The notes beneath the pieces are model-generated. The model did not search any database and was not told the origin of the DNA. It saw nothing but the letters and a program-made list of their open reading frames with translations. Made by a program: the position numbers and the translations under genes. From Rubellimicrobium arenae (GTDB lineage: Bacteria; Pseudomonadota; Alphaproteobacteria; Rhodobacterales; Rhodobacteraceae), in assembly GCF_017916295.1 (NCBI RefSeq), contig NZ_JAFMSS010000005.1, positions 248,001 to 312,000 on the forward strand: a stretch of DNA of 64,000 nt. Direction: 5' to 3'. This document shows positions 9,832 through 18,434 of the stretch, piece by piece (position 1 is the first letter of the stretch; each line of letters begins with the position of its first letter).

Positions 9832-11423
9832 GAAACACCTTCCTGAAGAATATCGATAAGGCCCGCCTTGGAGCGGGAGATCACATAAGGCCGGTCCAGC
9901 TTGCCGCTGGAGGTCCGGGGCATGGCGGCCGGCCACACGTGGAAGCGACGCGGGACCATGTAATGGGGCATCACGCGGCGGCAGTGCGCCATCAGGGCCG
10001 CCTCCTCGTAGGCGCCGAGCGGGGTCAGCGCGACATGCACAACCTGACCGAAATCGTCGTCATCCACTCCATAGGCGACGATGTCGGACGCCAGGCCGCT
10101 ACGAGCCACCAGATCCTCCACCTCGGTCGGGCTGAGACGGAAGCCGTTGGTCTTGATCATGTCGTCCATGCGCCCGACGAACCAAAGGTCGCCGTCCTCG
10201 TCCACCCGCACCAGATCGCCGCTGAACACGACAGGCGCGTCCCCGATCAGCCCGGCCAGTTCCGGGCAGGGCCGGATCTTCTGGGCGGTCAGTTCCGGCT
10301 TCTGCCAGTAGCCGAGGCTCACGAGGGGACCGCCATGGACCAGCTCCCCCTGCTCGCCCGGACCGGCCAGGCCGATGCCATGCTTGACGACAAAGATCTG
10401 CGCGTTCGGAATGGCTTGGCCGATGGAGCCCATCTTCCGGGTGAACCTGTCGGGGCGGAGATAGGTCGACCGGAATGCCTCGGTCAGACCATACATCAGG
10501 TAGATGTCCACCTCCGGGAAGACTATGGGCATCCGTTCGAGGATGTTCGGGGGCAGCTTGCCGCCGGTGTTGGTGATCCGTCGCAGGGACGGCATCGGGA
10601 TCCGGGTCTCGTCCAGATAGCGAACGATCTGGTTCCAGAGCGGCGGCACCCCGGCAAACCCGGTCACCTCATGCACCCGAACCGTCCTGACCAGTTCCGA
10701 GGGGATCGCCACCGGCTGATGCACCACCGTGCCGCCAGCCATCAGCATGGTCGTCAACTGGTTCAGTCCGGCGTCAAAGCTGTAGGGAAGCACGCTGATC
10801 AGACGATCCTCGCCGGTCAGGCCCAGGTACTGGATGACCGACTCCGCTCCAACCCAGATGTTGCTGTGGGTGAGCATCACACCCTTGGGCATTCCGGTGG
10901 AGCCGGACGTATAGATGATCATCGCCAGGCTGTCGGACGCGACGGGAACCTCGGCCACGTCGCGGCCCGAGTTCTGGGCCTCGATGACGTCGTAGCCCTC
11001 GGGCAGCGGCGCTCCCGACGCGCCGAGCACGAGCACCCGCTCCAGCGACTCCGGAAGGGGGCGCCCAGCCAGCGCCTTGACCCCCTCCGGTCCGATGACA
11101 AGAGCTCTCGCGCCGCAATCGCCGGCCACGTAGGCCAGTTGCTCGGGCGTCCACAGGACGTTGACGTTGACGACCACCGCCCCGATCTTGGCCGCCCCCA
11201 GCATCGCGGTCACCTCGGCGATGCTCTTGCGGACATGGACGATGACCCGGTCGCCTGGGGCGATCCCTACTCCGGCAAGATAGGCCGCGACCCGGTCCAC
11301 CTCTTGGGCCAGTTCCGAATAGGTCACCGCACGGCCCTTGTCCGCGTCGATCAGCGCCGCCTTGTGGGCGCGTTGCGGCAGATTGCCGGACAGGAGGCGA
11401 TACACGCTGGGCGAGTTGATCAT
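9828..11423 (-). CDS. AMP-forming acyl/aminoacyl ligase (exosortase-associated type)
   Basis: This 531-residue ANL-superfamily adenylating enzyme activates a carboxylic or amino acid as its adenylate and loads it on a thiol, here probably the adjacent ACP. The core motifs are present: P-loop YTSGSTGMPKG (171-181), MYGLTEA (A5), FSGDLVRVDEDGDLWFVGR (A7) and the terminal lysine in SSGKLDRP (A10). The ATG at 11423 overlaps the acetyltransferase stop as ATGA, which settles the start. Gene order ligase-ACP-decarboxylase matches the trio known beside exosortase A loci (recalled, not searched). The predicted pathway is activation, loading and decarboxylation to a carrier-bound amine. The substrate cannot be read from the sequence. 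Confidence 0.9.
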   Translation of the reverse strand: MINSPSVYRLLSGNLPQRAHKAALIDADKGRAVTYSELAQEVDRVAAYLAGVGIAPGDRVIVHVRKSIAEVTAMLGAAKIGAVVVNVNVLWTPEQLAYVAGDCGARALVIGPEGVKALAGRPLPESLERVLVLGASGAPLPEGYDVIEAQNSGRDVAEVPVASDSLAMIIYTSGSTGMPKGVMLTHSNIWVGAESVIQYLGLTGEDRLISVLPYSFDAGLNQLTTMLMAGGTVVHQPVAIPSELVRTVRVHEVTGFAGVPPLWNQIVRYLDETRIPMPSLRRITNTGGKLPPNILERMPIVFPEVDIYLMYGLTEAFRSTYLRPDRFTRKMGSIGQAIPNAQIFVVKHGIGLAGPGEQGELVHGGPLVSLGYWQKPELTAQKIRPCPELAGLIGDAPVVFSGDLVRVDEDGDLWFVGRMDDMIKTNGFRLSPTEVEDLVARSGLASDIVAYGVDDDDFGQVVHVALTPLGAYEEAALMAHCRRVMPHYMVPRRFHVWPAAMPRTSSGKLDRPYVISRSKAGLIDILQEGVS

Positions 11424-12073
11424 GACGCACACTTGGGCTGGTTGGCATCGGAGCGGGCCGCGCCCTGGGTTCCACCTCCCAGGGGGGCGAGCCGGGCAAA
11501 CACGCGCGCGGGCGAGCCGACCACGACCGAGTCGGGCGGCACGTTGCGGGTCACGGCGGTGTTCGCCGCGATGCGGACCCGATCGCCGATCTTGACACGC
11601 CCCAGAATGGTCGAATTCACGCCGATGAACACGTCGTTGCCGATCACCGGCGCGCCGGGACCCATGTTGGTGCCGATGGTGACGTTGTGCATGACCCCGA
11701 CGCGGTCGCCGATGACGACGTCGGGGTGAATGGAAAGCGAACCCTCCGCATGAATGATATGGAAATCCTTTCCGATCACCACCTGCGGTGGAATCCAGAC
11801 TTTGGTCACGTTCAGGATGAAGAACTTGAGCAGGCCATACAATTTATTGGCGAGCCAGCGCATCGCCGGACTCTTCCGATGGATCGCCCATCGCCCATAA
11901 CGATAAACCACGAGGGAAATGAACGCCGGCTCGACCAGTGAGCGGCCATGCCGTTCATAGTCGCCTCGCAGGACCTCGAAGGCCGATTCGTTTCGGACCG
12001 GAGCCCCAGGCTCCGCATGATCGCTTCCGAGAAAAGGACCGAAGCTCGTTACCCTTGATCGACGAAGAAACAA
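11420..12073 (-). CDS. Serine-acetyltransferase-like hexapeptide O-acetyltransferase
   Basis: This 217-residue left-handed beta-helix acetyltransferase is related to CysE. Residues about 95-195 show hexapeptide repeats (VIGDRVGVMHNVTIGTN, PVIGNDVFIGVNSTILG, VKIGDRVRIAANTAVTRNVPP), with the catalytic His in the MHNVTIG part. A hydrophobic stretch near residue 80 (LLKFFILNV) could associate with the membrane. The TTG start at 12073 is chosen because GGGAG lies just upstream and no better start fits. The gene is translationally coupled to the ligase, so it probably acetylates a sugar or the ligase pathway product rather than serine for cysteine synthesis. Confidence 0.8.
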   Translation of the reverse strand: MFLRRSRVTSFGPFLGSDHAEPGAPVRNESAFEVLRGDYERHGRSLVEPAFISLVVYRYGRWAIHRKSPAMRWLANKLYGLLKFFILNVTKVWIPPQVVIGKDFHIIHAEGSLSIHPDVVIGDRVGVMHNVTIGTNMGPGAPVIGNDVFIGVNSTILGRVKIGDRVRIAANTAVTRNVPPDSVVVGSPARVFARLAPLGGGTQGAARSDANQPKCAS

Positions 12074-12129
12074 AGCACTCCCTCAGCACTGTCCCGGTTG
12101 GCAGACAATCGGACGCTCCGGCCTGGTCC

Positions 12130-13185
12130 CTACTGGGCCGACACGGCCATGTCGTACGTTCGTCTGATATCTTCCCAATTGGCAGTAAAGCTGTCTGTCC
12201 CACTTTCGGCAACAACAAAGGCAAACTTTTGGGCCTGTCTATCCGTCAGGGACTTCAGAATCGAACAAACCCGTTCCGGAGGTTGAATAACCAGAAGAAT
12301 TGCAGCTTCTGGCATCATCATGATTCCATGGACGAGATGACTGCCCTCGACTCCGGCCACGACGCGGGCACGACCGCAGGCCGCCGCGATCTCATCGAGC
12401 GTGGAGTTGGACGGGTCCAGGATCTCGAAACCGAGCTCCTGCGCGAAGCGCTCCGCGATAGCGCGTTCGTTGGCCAAGACGCGGGGATCGCCTCCCGTGC
12501 CGCGCATCAGGTAGACGCCTGGAAGGGATGGCTCCCGACCCGGGCCGACCAGCCTTGACCTCAGATCGCGCGCCCGCTCCGCCTTGCCGAGGTTGTTCGA
12601 CAGGTCGTCGAACAGGACGAGCTCATCGAAGTGCATGTCTCCGACGAACCGCGGCGCGATGGCCAGCCGCGCCTCATAGGCTGGCCTGTGCCACCATTCG
12701 CTCTTCGGGATCGTCGCGACGACGGGCAGGCCCGACGCCTCGGCCAACCGATAGGTCAGACAATCCTCGTGGAGCCAGACACCGAACCAGCGGTTCCCGT
12801 TCCAGCTTTCGTACACTGCCGCGGACATGGCCTCCCGAGGAGGCCGATACACGGGCACCCGGAGGCTGCGGGGGCGAAGGTGCCGCTGCGCGCCGGACCC
12901 GAACAGCACCCCGTCCACCAGATCCACGTCCATGATCCGATAGGCCCTGGTCGGCGGATGTTCGACATCGAACCCGCCACGGAAAACCGCAAGGACATCG
13001 GTCAAGGAGGCAAACTCCGTGCCCCTGATCCGATCGAGCTGGCCCGGAAGGTGGATGGCGGGGGGGACATGAGTGACGCCGCCCGGCGCCGCGTCCCACT
13101 GATCCCGCGCCAGCATGCTCAGATCAGGGATCGTGCCACTGTAGACTTTGCGGATAAGCCCCGCCACCGGTCGAAATCGGATCAC
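12130..13185 (-). CDS. GT61-like (DUF563) glycosyltransferase
   Basis: This 351-residue protein resembles family 61 glycosyltransferases. The C-terminal half shows GVYLMRGTGGDPRVLANE, then an ARVVAGVEGSHLVHGIMMMP stretch and a final nucleotide-binding-like region. A GTG start at 13185 is used; GGGAA and GGAG lie upstream but spacing is not ideal, so the start is uncertain. It lies 56 bases upstream of the acetyltransferase on the same strand and probably heads the acetyltransferase-ligase-ACP-decarboxylase unit. The role is presumably sugar transfer in exopolysaccharide assembly. Family assignment is moderate and the donor is unknown. Confidence 0.75.
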   Translation of the reverse strand: MIRFRPVAGLIRKVYSGTIPDLSMLARDQWDAAPGGVTHVPPAIHLPGQLDRIRGTEFASLTDVLAVFRGGFDVEHPPTRAYRIMDVDLVDGVLFGSGAQRHLRPRSLRVPVYRPPREAMSAAVYESWNGNRWFGVWLHEDCLTYRLAEASGLPVVATIPKSEWWHRPAYEARLAIAPRFVGDMHFDELVLFDDLSNNLGKAERARDLRSRLVGPGREPSLPGVYLMRGTGGDPRVLANERAIAERFAQELGFEILDPSNSTLDEIAAACGRARVVAGVEGSHLVHGIMMMPEAAILLVIQPPERVCSILKSLTDRQAQKFAFVVAESGTDSFTANWEDIRRTYDMAVSAQ

Positions 13186-13308
13186 GCTCCGTTCCCATCT
13201 TGGCAGGCCGAACCAAATTTCCCCACAGGGCTGGATCAGGATCCACCCCTGCCGGGTTCATCTGAGCGGTCGAGCCCGCTGTTCAGCCCTGTCTCCCCTA
13301 TAATACAG

Positions 13309-13318
13309 CATACATGTT
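13309..13318 (+). repeat. CATACATGTT motif, copy 1
   Basis: This ten-base motif is identical to the one at 14961-14970. Both copies follow a TATAAT/TATAAC-like stretch. It lies in the 191-base gap between the SGNH esterase end and the GT61 start. On the minus strand TATTAT follows it, so it may be part of the GT61 promoter. Confidence 0.45.
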
Positions 13319-13376
13319 TTCCGATCGGGAGGAATGAAATCCCGTTCGGCGGGCGCTGCCCCGGCGAACGCCGGGC

Positions 13377-14624
13377 CTAATGCCCCTTGGCTTCGGCCGC
13401 ATCGTCCCACATTCCCGGTCGCGCCTCGATATAGTCGATGAGAGCCTGCGCCACGGTCTCGTGGTCGGACAAGGACGGGTGCCAATCGCAGGCCGAACGG
13501 TCCATCTGCGGAAGGATGATCAGATCGACGCGGGCCTCCCCCTGGGCCTTCAGATCCCGAACGATGGCCTGATGAGCCAGCATGTAGTCGGGACCGTACT
13601 GCTCCCATGCACCGAGCAGGAGGTACGCCCCGGGATGGGCGCGGCGGATGGCCTTCAGGAATTCGACATAGCCGGCCTGGAAATCGGTTCGGAGGTCGTC
13701 GTTGTCGGCCCACCTCTCCCCTTCGGTCAGCGGCGTGGCGAAGTCGTTGGATCCCAAGGCCAGAACGATGATGTCAGGCGCCCACCTGTCCCCTGCCTTC
13801 GGCGCGGCTTCATCGGGCAGTGCGCGAGGGTAGATCAAGGGTATCGTGCGCCCAGGCAGCGCACCATCGTAGTTGCGCACCACGCCGATGCCAGACTGCG
13901 CCATCGTTTCGTAATCGGCGTGGAAGTGTCGGGCGACCCGCGGACCGAACGCTTCCCGGGTGTCCGTCAGCCCAAGGAGATCCTCAGGCGCGCAGTCGCG
14001 GTCCAATGACAGATTGCCGTAGCCCACCGTGTCGGAATCGCCGATGAACTCGATCTGCCGATCCAGTGGGGCTGGCGGAGGTCGGCCGTGGCCTTCCGGC
14101 ACTCCAATCCCGATGAAGCGCCCTGACGCATCCGGGGATTCGCTGATTTTGTCGATGCGGATCAGGTGCGCGCCCGGACCGAGGCCAGCCAATCGGATCG
14201 ATCGGCGACCTGGCCGGTTGACGACGATGACAGGCCCAGGCTCCCCGTCCACCGCGATCCGATACCGGTTCAGGCCGTCGTCGAACCCAATCACCACGGT
14301 GTCTCCATCGAACCGGCCTGTCGCATAGACACCGGGCCACTGATGCCGGAAACCGCCCTCGCCTTCGGCCGGATTGCCCGGCTCCGACAAGGTCCGGCCG
14401 ATCAGGGTCAATGGCAGAGCCTGCAGCTGTAGCTTCCCGACCTCGTGCCAACTGAGCTCCGCGACTGTCAGGTCCGGCGCCGAGCCCAGTCGGAGGACCG
14501 TCCAGAGAGCCGAGGAAACTGGGGCGGATGTCACAGCGGGCCACCCGGAGCAGGCCCAGGCCAGAAGAGATCCGCCCAAGAGCGCCGACATCCCGACCAC
14601 CGCCCATAGCCGACCGGCACGCAC
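13377..14624 (-). CDS. SGNH/GDSL carbohydrate esterase (CE2-like), exported
   Basis: This 415-residue protein begins with a hydrophobic signal or anchor (about residues 5-27). Residues 45-185 form a beta-rich N-terminal region like the jelly roll of CE2 acetylesterases. The SGNH hydrolase domain follows: Ser197 in FIGDSDTVGYG, Asn in ALGSNDFATP, and the Asp-His pair in DWHPSLSDHE. It probably removes acetyl or other acyl groups from an extracellular polysaccharide in the periplasm. The GTG start at 14624 has an excellent GGAGGAG site five bases upstream. It sits beside acetyltransferases and the VPEID-CTERM gene, suggesting tuning of polymer acetylation. Confidence 0.85.
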   Translation of the reverse strand: MRAGRLWAVVGMSALLGGSLLAWACSGWPAVTSAPVSSALWTVLRLGSAPDLTVAELSWHEVGKLQLQALPLTLIGRTLSEPGNPAEGEGGFRHQWPGVYATGRFDGDTVVIGFDDGLNRYRIAVDGEPGPVIVVNRPGRRSIRLAGLGPGAHLIRIDKISESPDASGRFIGIGVPEGHGRPPPAPLDRQIEFIGDSDTVGYGNLSLDRDCAPEDLLGLTDTREAFGPRVARHFHADYETMAQSGIGVVRNYDGALPGRTIPLIYPRALPDEAAPKAGDRWAPDIIVLALGSNDFATPLTEGERWADNDDLRTDFQAGYVEFLKAIRRAHPGAYLLLGAWEQYGPDYMLAHQAIVRDLKAQGEARVDLIILPQMDRSACDWHPSLSDHETVAQALIDYIEARPGMWDDAAEAKGH

Positions 14625-15018
14625 GTTGACTCCTCCACAACCATGTCGCCAGTCATGACTGGTTCCCGCGCGCTCCGTCCAGTCCCAGCCCGGGATCAGG
14701 GCTCCCGAGCGCCTGCCGAGGGTCGTGCCCAGATGACCGCTGCCGTGAGCGCGAAAAGCTCAACCACCCCCGCGCCTGGAAAATCATTCGATCTACCCAG
14801 GATTGATCATATAGAACATGAAGTCATTATTTCACAACTTTCAATCGAGTGGAGCCGGGATACGCATTCACAGAATCGAGCTCGGAAAAACGGCGTCGAA
14901 AAGGCCGAATCTGCCTCGTATTTCTATTGCATCACTGTTTCCGATCTGGAAATATAACAACATACATGTTGGAAATGTTGACTTTGCATCGGGTTGCCAG
15001 GGAAGGCCACGCGACACC
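14625..15018. other. Divergent promoter region of esterase and VPEID-CTERM gene
   Basis: This 394-base spacer lies between divergently oriented genes. The right half (about 14780-15000) is markedly AT-rich for this genome, as expected for promoter DNA. It carries the CATACATGTT motif at 14961. No complete gene is seen; a frame starting at 14818 runs into the VPEID gene, but its first 67 codons do not look coding. Confidence 0.55.
14961..14970 (+). repeat. CATACATGTT motif, copy 2
   Basis: The motif lies 49 bases upstream of the VPEID-CTERM start codon and is preceded by AATATAACAA. It is identical to the copy at 13309-13318. A related TACATGTT occurs on the minus strand at 7323-7330 over the GT2 start. 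It may be an operator for a shared regulator of this surface-polymer region; this is inference only. Confidence 0.45.
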
Positions 15019-15249
15019 ATGAAATCAAAACTGCTGACTGCGCTTGTCTACGTAGCACTGGCCTCACCGGCCCTTGCTCATCATACGCCCACCCACAGGG
15101 GTGGTCCCCCACCCCATGTGCCGAAGCCTCCTGTCGTTCACCAAGTCCCCGAAATCGATGCCTCGGCGGGGTTGCTCGCCATTGCGGCAGTGGCCAGCAT
15201 CACCTTGCTTGCTTGGGAGCGGAGCCGTCGTCGTCGCGAGGCGGTTTGA
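15019..15249 (+). CDS. VPEID-CTERM sorting-domain protein (exosortase E-type substrate)
   Basis: This 76-residue secreted protein has three parts. Residues 1-20 are a Sec signal peptide ending ALA. Residues 21-42 are a His/Pro-rich mature stretch. Residues 43-76 are a C-terminal sorting signal: VPEID (43-47), a hydrophobic helix (about 49-66) and a basic tail (WERSRRRR). This arrangement matches VPEID-CTERM, a PEP-CTERM variant that co-occurs with exosortase E/protease proteins in alphaproteobacteria. The mature part is only about 22 residues, so it may be a tiny surface-anchored peptide or a carrier for polymer attachment. The ATG at 15019 directly precedes the signal peptide. No exosortase gene is in the window. 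It is surrounded by polymer-modifying enzymes, which suits known exosortase gene neighbourhoods. Confidence 0.88.
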   Translation: MKSKLLTALVYVALASPALAHHTPTHRGGPPPHVPKPPVVHQVPEIDASAGLLAIAAVASITLLAWERSRRRREAV

Positions 15250-15710
15250 ACTTTGCGCTCCATGGCTCGTGCGGGTCCACCCGGACGAGCCGCCGTCAAG
15301 GATCGGACCCTCCCTGCGCTGCGGGTCCAGATCAGGTCTGATCGGCGCGCAACGGGGTGGCGACCTGCATCGTTTCGCCCGATCGCGCTGGTCGGAGCCG
15401 TCACCGCAACCTGAAACCGAACTCTGCAACCTCCCGCAATCGCGTTTGCCGCTGCCCAGGTCGATGTCTGCCTGGACAAGGATTGACAGCAACGGCATCG
15501 GATGGACCGATGTCGCGTTCACCCTGACACTGGTCTGTCCAGCGGCACGGTTTCTGCCGGTTCGATCGCGGCTTGCCGCCCTTGCGCGTTCGCCCTCGTG
15601 ACTGGCCTCCCGGCTCCTTGGAGGAGCAATGGGGTGGCGGCCAAGCCTGCTTCGGGTCTTCCTCGACCGTATGCAGGCCGTGTCGCCGGAGCAGGCACGT
15701 GCCCCTCACC
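15250..15710. other. Convergent spacer without gene
   Basis: This interval separates the ends of the VPEID-CTERM gene and the SGNH hydrolase, which converge. It contains a strong stem-loop at 15264-15291 just past the VPEID stop. Overlapping frames on both strands are not convincing as genes. Confidence 0.5.
15264..15291 (+). terminator. Strong stem-loop after VPEID-CTERM gene
   Basis: A near-perfect inverted repeat: GGCTCGT (15264-15270) pairs with ACGAGCC (15285-15291), and CGGGT (15272-15276) with ACCCG (15279-15283), with a single G opposite G. It starts 14 bases after the stop. No T-run follows, so it may stabilise the mRNA end rather than act as an intrinsic terminator. Confidence 0.45.
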
Positions 15711-16727
15711 TCAGGCCGCCGTCTCCACTTGAACTCCGGTCGCGGGCATTTCCGTCACCACCTGCCAGACGATCTCCTGCATCAGCCTGGCCAGTGCCAC
15801 GGAAGGCGGCGCGGCAGCGGTGCTATCGGCCCGCCTCAACTCGCGCGGCAGGCCTGTCGGGTCCTGCCGGTAAAGCACCGCGAAGTGGGCCAGGGCCACG
15901 AGATAATTTCCCAGATCATTCAGGTGTATGGGATCGAGCGTTCCGTCGGCGTCCCGTGCGAAGAGATCTTTGCGACTGCCCGCTTCGTCGATGCCGCCGC
16001 GCGCTTCGACCTCGCGCACGAAGCGGGCCAGGATCTGACCTGCCGGAATGATGTGGGCCGGGCGAACGGCTGCGTCGACGGACAGGGCGGGCCGGAGGAC
16101 GCCGCGGTCCCAGGACTGGTCAAGATCGCCGTCCAGCCTCTCGAGCCAGCCATCCGGCGTGTCTAGGGCATGCCACGTCTCGTAGAGGTAGACGCGGATG
16201 TCCGGATTGCCGTTGCGGGCCAGTCGCATCCACTTCAGGGCGTGGCCGGAGCTGTCGTGATAGCGGATGGCATCCCGGATCTCGACCATCTCGGTGAAGA
16301 TGAAGGCGTCGTAGTCACCGCTTGATAGCGCATCGCGCGCGTCCCGGAACCGGGAATGGGCATTCTCCTCGTCGAAGCCGGCGACGGCGTCTTTCCCCTC
16401 CCAGTGCGCTTTCAACGTGGCGCCCCAGCCAAGCTGGGATTCGTATCTGTGCCCCGCTGACGCCAGTTGCGCCAGCATCGCCGGCATATCGCGTCCGACC
16501 AGGCTATGACCGAGGTGGTACACCCTCAGGGGTCCGCCCGGGGGCGGCGCTGGCGTAGCGTAGATGTCGGCCAGTTCCGCATCGCTGAGTTGCCGGGTCC
16601 CCAAGACGTGCCGCAGCCAGCCGCCCAAGATGGCCGTGGCTCCGCTGGCGGCAACGGCGGCGGCCAGAACGCGACGTCGCGGCCAAATCGCTCTTAACGG
16701 ATCGCGCCAGACGCCGGTCTGGAGCAT
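15711..16727 (-). CDS. SGNH-like hydrolase with N-terminal membrane anchor
   Basis: This 338-residue protein has basic N-terminal residues and a hydrophobic anchor (about 20-40), so its catalytic part is periplasmic. VYHLGHSLVGRDMP places a candidate nucleophile at Ser75 in a G-H-S-L version of the GDSL motif. LDPIHLNDLGNYLVALAH gives the Asp-x-x-His dyad. ATG at 16727 follows an AGGGAGG site. It resembles SGNH hydrolases that deacylate surface carbohydrates, but the GHS start makes the assignment less certain. It is the second SGNH enzyme within 3 kb, flanking the VPEID-CTERM gene. Confidence 0.7.
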   Translation of the reverse strand: MLQTGVWRDPLRAIWPRRRVLAAAVAASGATAILGGWLRHVLGTRQLSDAELADIYATPAPPPGGPLRVYHLGHSLVGRDMPAMLAQLASAGHRYESQLGWGATLKAHWEGKDAVAGFDEENAHSRFRDARDALSSGDYDAFIFTEMVEIRDAIRYHDSSGHALKWMRLARNGNPDIRVYLYETWHALDTPDGWLERLDGDLDQSWDRGVLRPALSVDAAVRPAHIIPAGQILARFVREVEARGGIDEAGSRKDLFARDADGTLDPIHLNDLGNYLVALAHFAVLYRQDPTGLPRELRRADSTAAAPPSVALARLMQEIVWQVVTEMPATGVQVETAA

Positions 16728-17121
16728 GCTGAACCTCCCTCACCGTCCAAGAACCGATGTGCTGCAACCCTTGGTCCGAAATCTGCCCATCCGGTATCGC
16801 CCGTCGATCCCGCCGATCCGACCAAGCGATGTCCGATCGCCGTGCAGGTTCCGGCCGCATCGCTGTCACCATGGTCCAGACTGAACCGCTTGGGCCTTGT
16901 CAGCCAGAACATCGACCGAATCTGGAATGGTCTTAGACTTCGGGCCAGCTTGGGCGTGGCCCGGATCATCAAATCGCAGAGTCGCGTTTCTGAGCTGATC
17001 TTCCGATCAAGAACACTCGGGCCAGTTTCGGAAGGATCGGCGCACATACAAGAACAATAGTATCTCATCGCGCACTGAGCTAGGGTGAATCAGGAAGCTG
17101 TTGTAGTCGAGCGCATAATCG
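16728..17121. other. Divergent promoter region, no gene seen
   Basis: This 394-base spacer separates the divergent SGNH hydrolase and acyltransferase genes. A 72-codon plus-strand frame at 16842-17060 and a minus-strand frame at 16694-17068 have no recognised features. The last 80 bases before 17122 are AT-richer and probably contain the acyltransferase promoter. Confidence 0.5.
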
Positions 17122-18195
17122 ATGCCGGCCAATGCAAAGCGGATAGGATGGATCGATACGGCCAAAGGCGGCTCTATCCTGCTGGTTGTATTCTGGCATG
17201 CTTTCCTGATCGCGCGACTGCATGGACCCTTTCCCGAGGCCCTCGCCACCCTGAACCTTTGGCTCACGCATGTGCGAATGCCAGTGTTTTTCCTGGCGTC
17301 CGGAATCCTGTCCGAACGGGTGGTCCAGGCATCCTTCGGGCAACTGGTCCGCAAAAGGATCGGACCTTTGGCGTGGCTGCTCGTCATTTGGACGATCATC
17401 GGCAGGGCCATCAACGCCTGGATCCCTCTGTATCCCTGGCTGGATGGCAATCTTCCCCGGCTGAGCGAACTTCTGTGGGAGCCGCAGGGCGAACTATGGT
17501 TCCTGTACGCCCTCATGCTGTTCGCCGTGACGGCCCGGATCACGATGGCTTTTGGCAACCTGTGGCGAGCGGTCTTCGTGCTCGCGTTCTTTGGCATCCT
17601 GGCCGCCTACAACGAATGGCGCGATGAATATTACACCTACGCGATGGTTTCGAACTATCCGTTCTACATGTTCGGCGTCCTGGGGGCCGCCCTCATACGT
17701 CAGGCAACCGCCACCTATGCCCGCGCGTCCGTCATAGCTTTCCTGTGCATTGGCGGGTTCTTCATCGCTCACGCCCTGGTCTCGTCCGGCCTGGTCCAGG
17801 GGACGGCCGAAAGCCTGGCCTGTGCAGGTTTCGCCGTGGCCACCGCCGTGGGCGTCCAGGCCGTCCCGGTCCTGCGTCGAACCTTTGACGCCTTCGGGCG
17901 CCGTTCGCTGCCGATCTTCCTGGGTCACATGCCTGTCATGGCCGGCATCTACGCCGTCATGCCGGTCCAGCTTCTCATCCTGCATCCTCTGGCCGTGTGG
18001 CTTGGACTGTTCGCTACGGCAGTGACCGGGTCCCTGATCCTGGAGTACATCGCCACACGCGTGGGTCTTGGCTGGTTCTACAGGCTCCCAGTCCCGATCC
18101 TGCAAGCGGCTTGGCCGCCCGCGTTTGTCGCTGCGGATCTGCGACGCGGGAGCCTGTCCAAGGACGCAGAGTCCAAGGTCGTCGGTCAGAGCTGA
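17122..18195 (+). CDS. Acyltransferase family 3 membrane protein (OafA/YrhL-like)
   Basis: This 357-residue polytopic membrane protein has about ten hydrophobic segments. The N-terminus has IGWIDTAKGGSILLVVFWHAF, which carries the conserved arginine-free variant of the RxxDxxKG start and the essential His of the family. The HVRMPVFFLASG stretch follows near residue 50, also typical. Such enzymes move acetyl or succinyl groups onto periplasmic sugars or lipids. ATG at 17122 has only a weak upstream site. With two SGNH esterases and a hexapeptide acetyltransferase nearby, it supports a polymer O-acylation and deacylation cycle. Confidence 0.88.
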   Translation: MPANAKRIGWIDTAKGGSILLVVFWHAFLIARLHGPFPEALATLNLWLTHVRMPVFFLASGILSERVVQASFGQLVRKRIGPLAWLLVIWTIIGRAINAWIPLYPWLDGNLPRLSELLWEPQGELWFLYALMLFAVTARITMAFGNLWRAVFVLAFFGILAAYNEWRDEYYTYAMVSNYPFYMFGVLGAALIRQATATYARASVIAFLCIGGFFIAHALVSSGLVQGTAESLACAGFAVATAVGVQAVPVLRRTFDAFGRRSLPIFLGHMPVMAGIYAVMPVQLLILHPLAVWLGLFATAVTGSLILEYIATRVGLGWFYRLPVPILQAAWPPAFVAADLRRGSLSKDAESKVVGQS

Positions 18196-18434
18196 GCCTC
18201 GCGACCGGAGCCGTCCGATGGCCATGCACCCGGCCCAGACCCCGCGGCTGTCCGCCGCCAGGGGCCAGCCTCAGTCAACCGGATCATGATGTCGGGCCGA
18301 CGCAGTCCCAAGCGGTCGGGTCAAACTGGATCACGAGAGGCCGACCTCCGTGGCCCGTGGGAGCTACCCGGCACCACCGATCTCTTTGGGGGCGGACGCA
18401 TGATCTTCGACCAAGGCCGATCGGACTGGGCAGC

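Noticed and set aside
14961..15000. Possible sigma-54 promoter before the VPEID gene (GG...GC pair)
   Set aside because: The spacing between GG and GC is 13 bases rather than 10.
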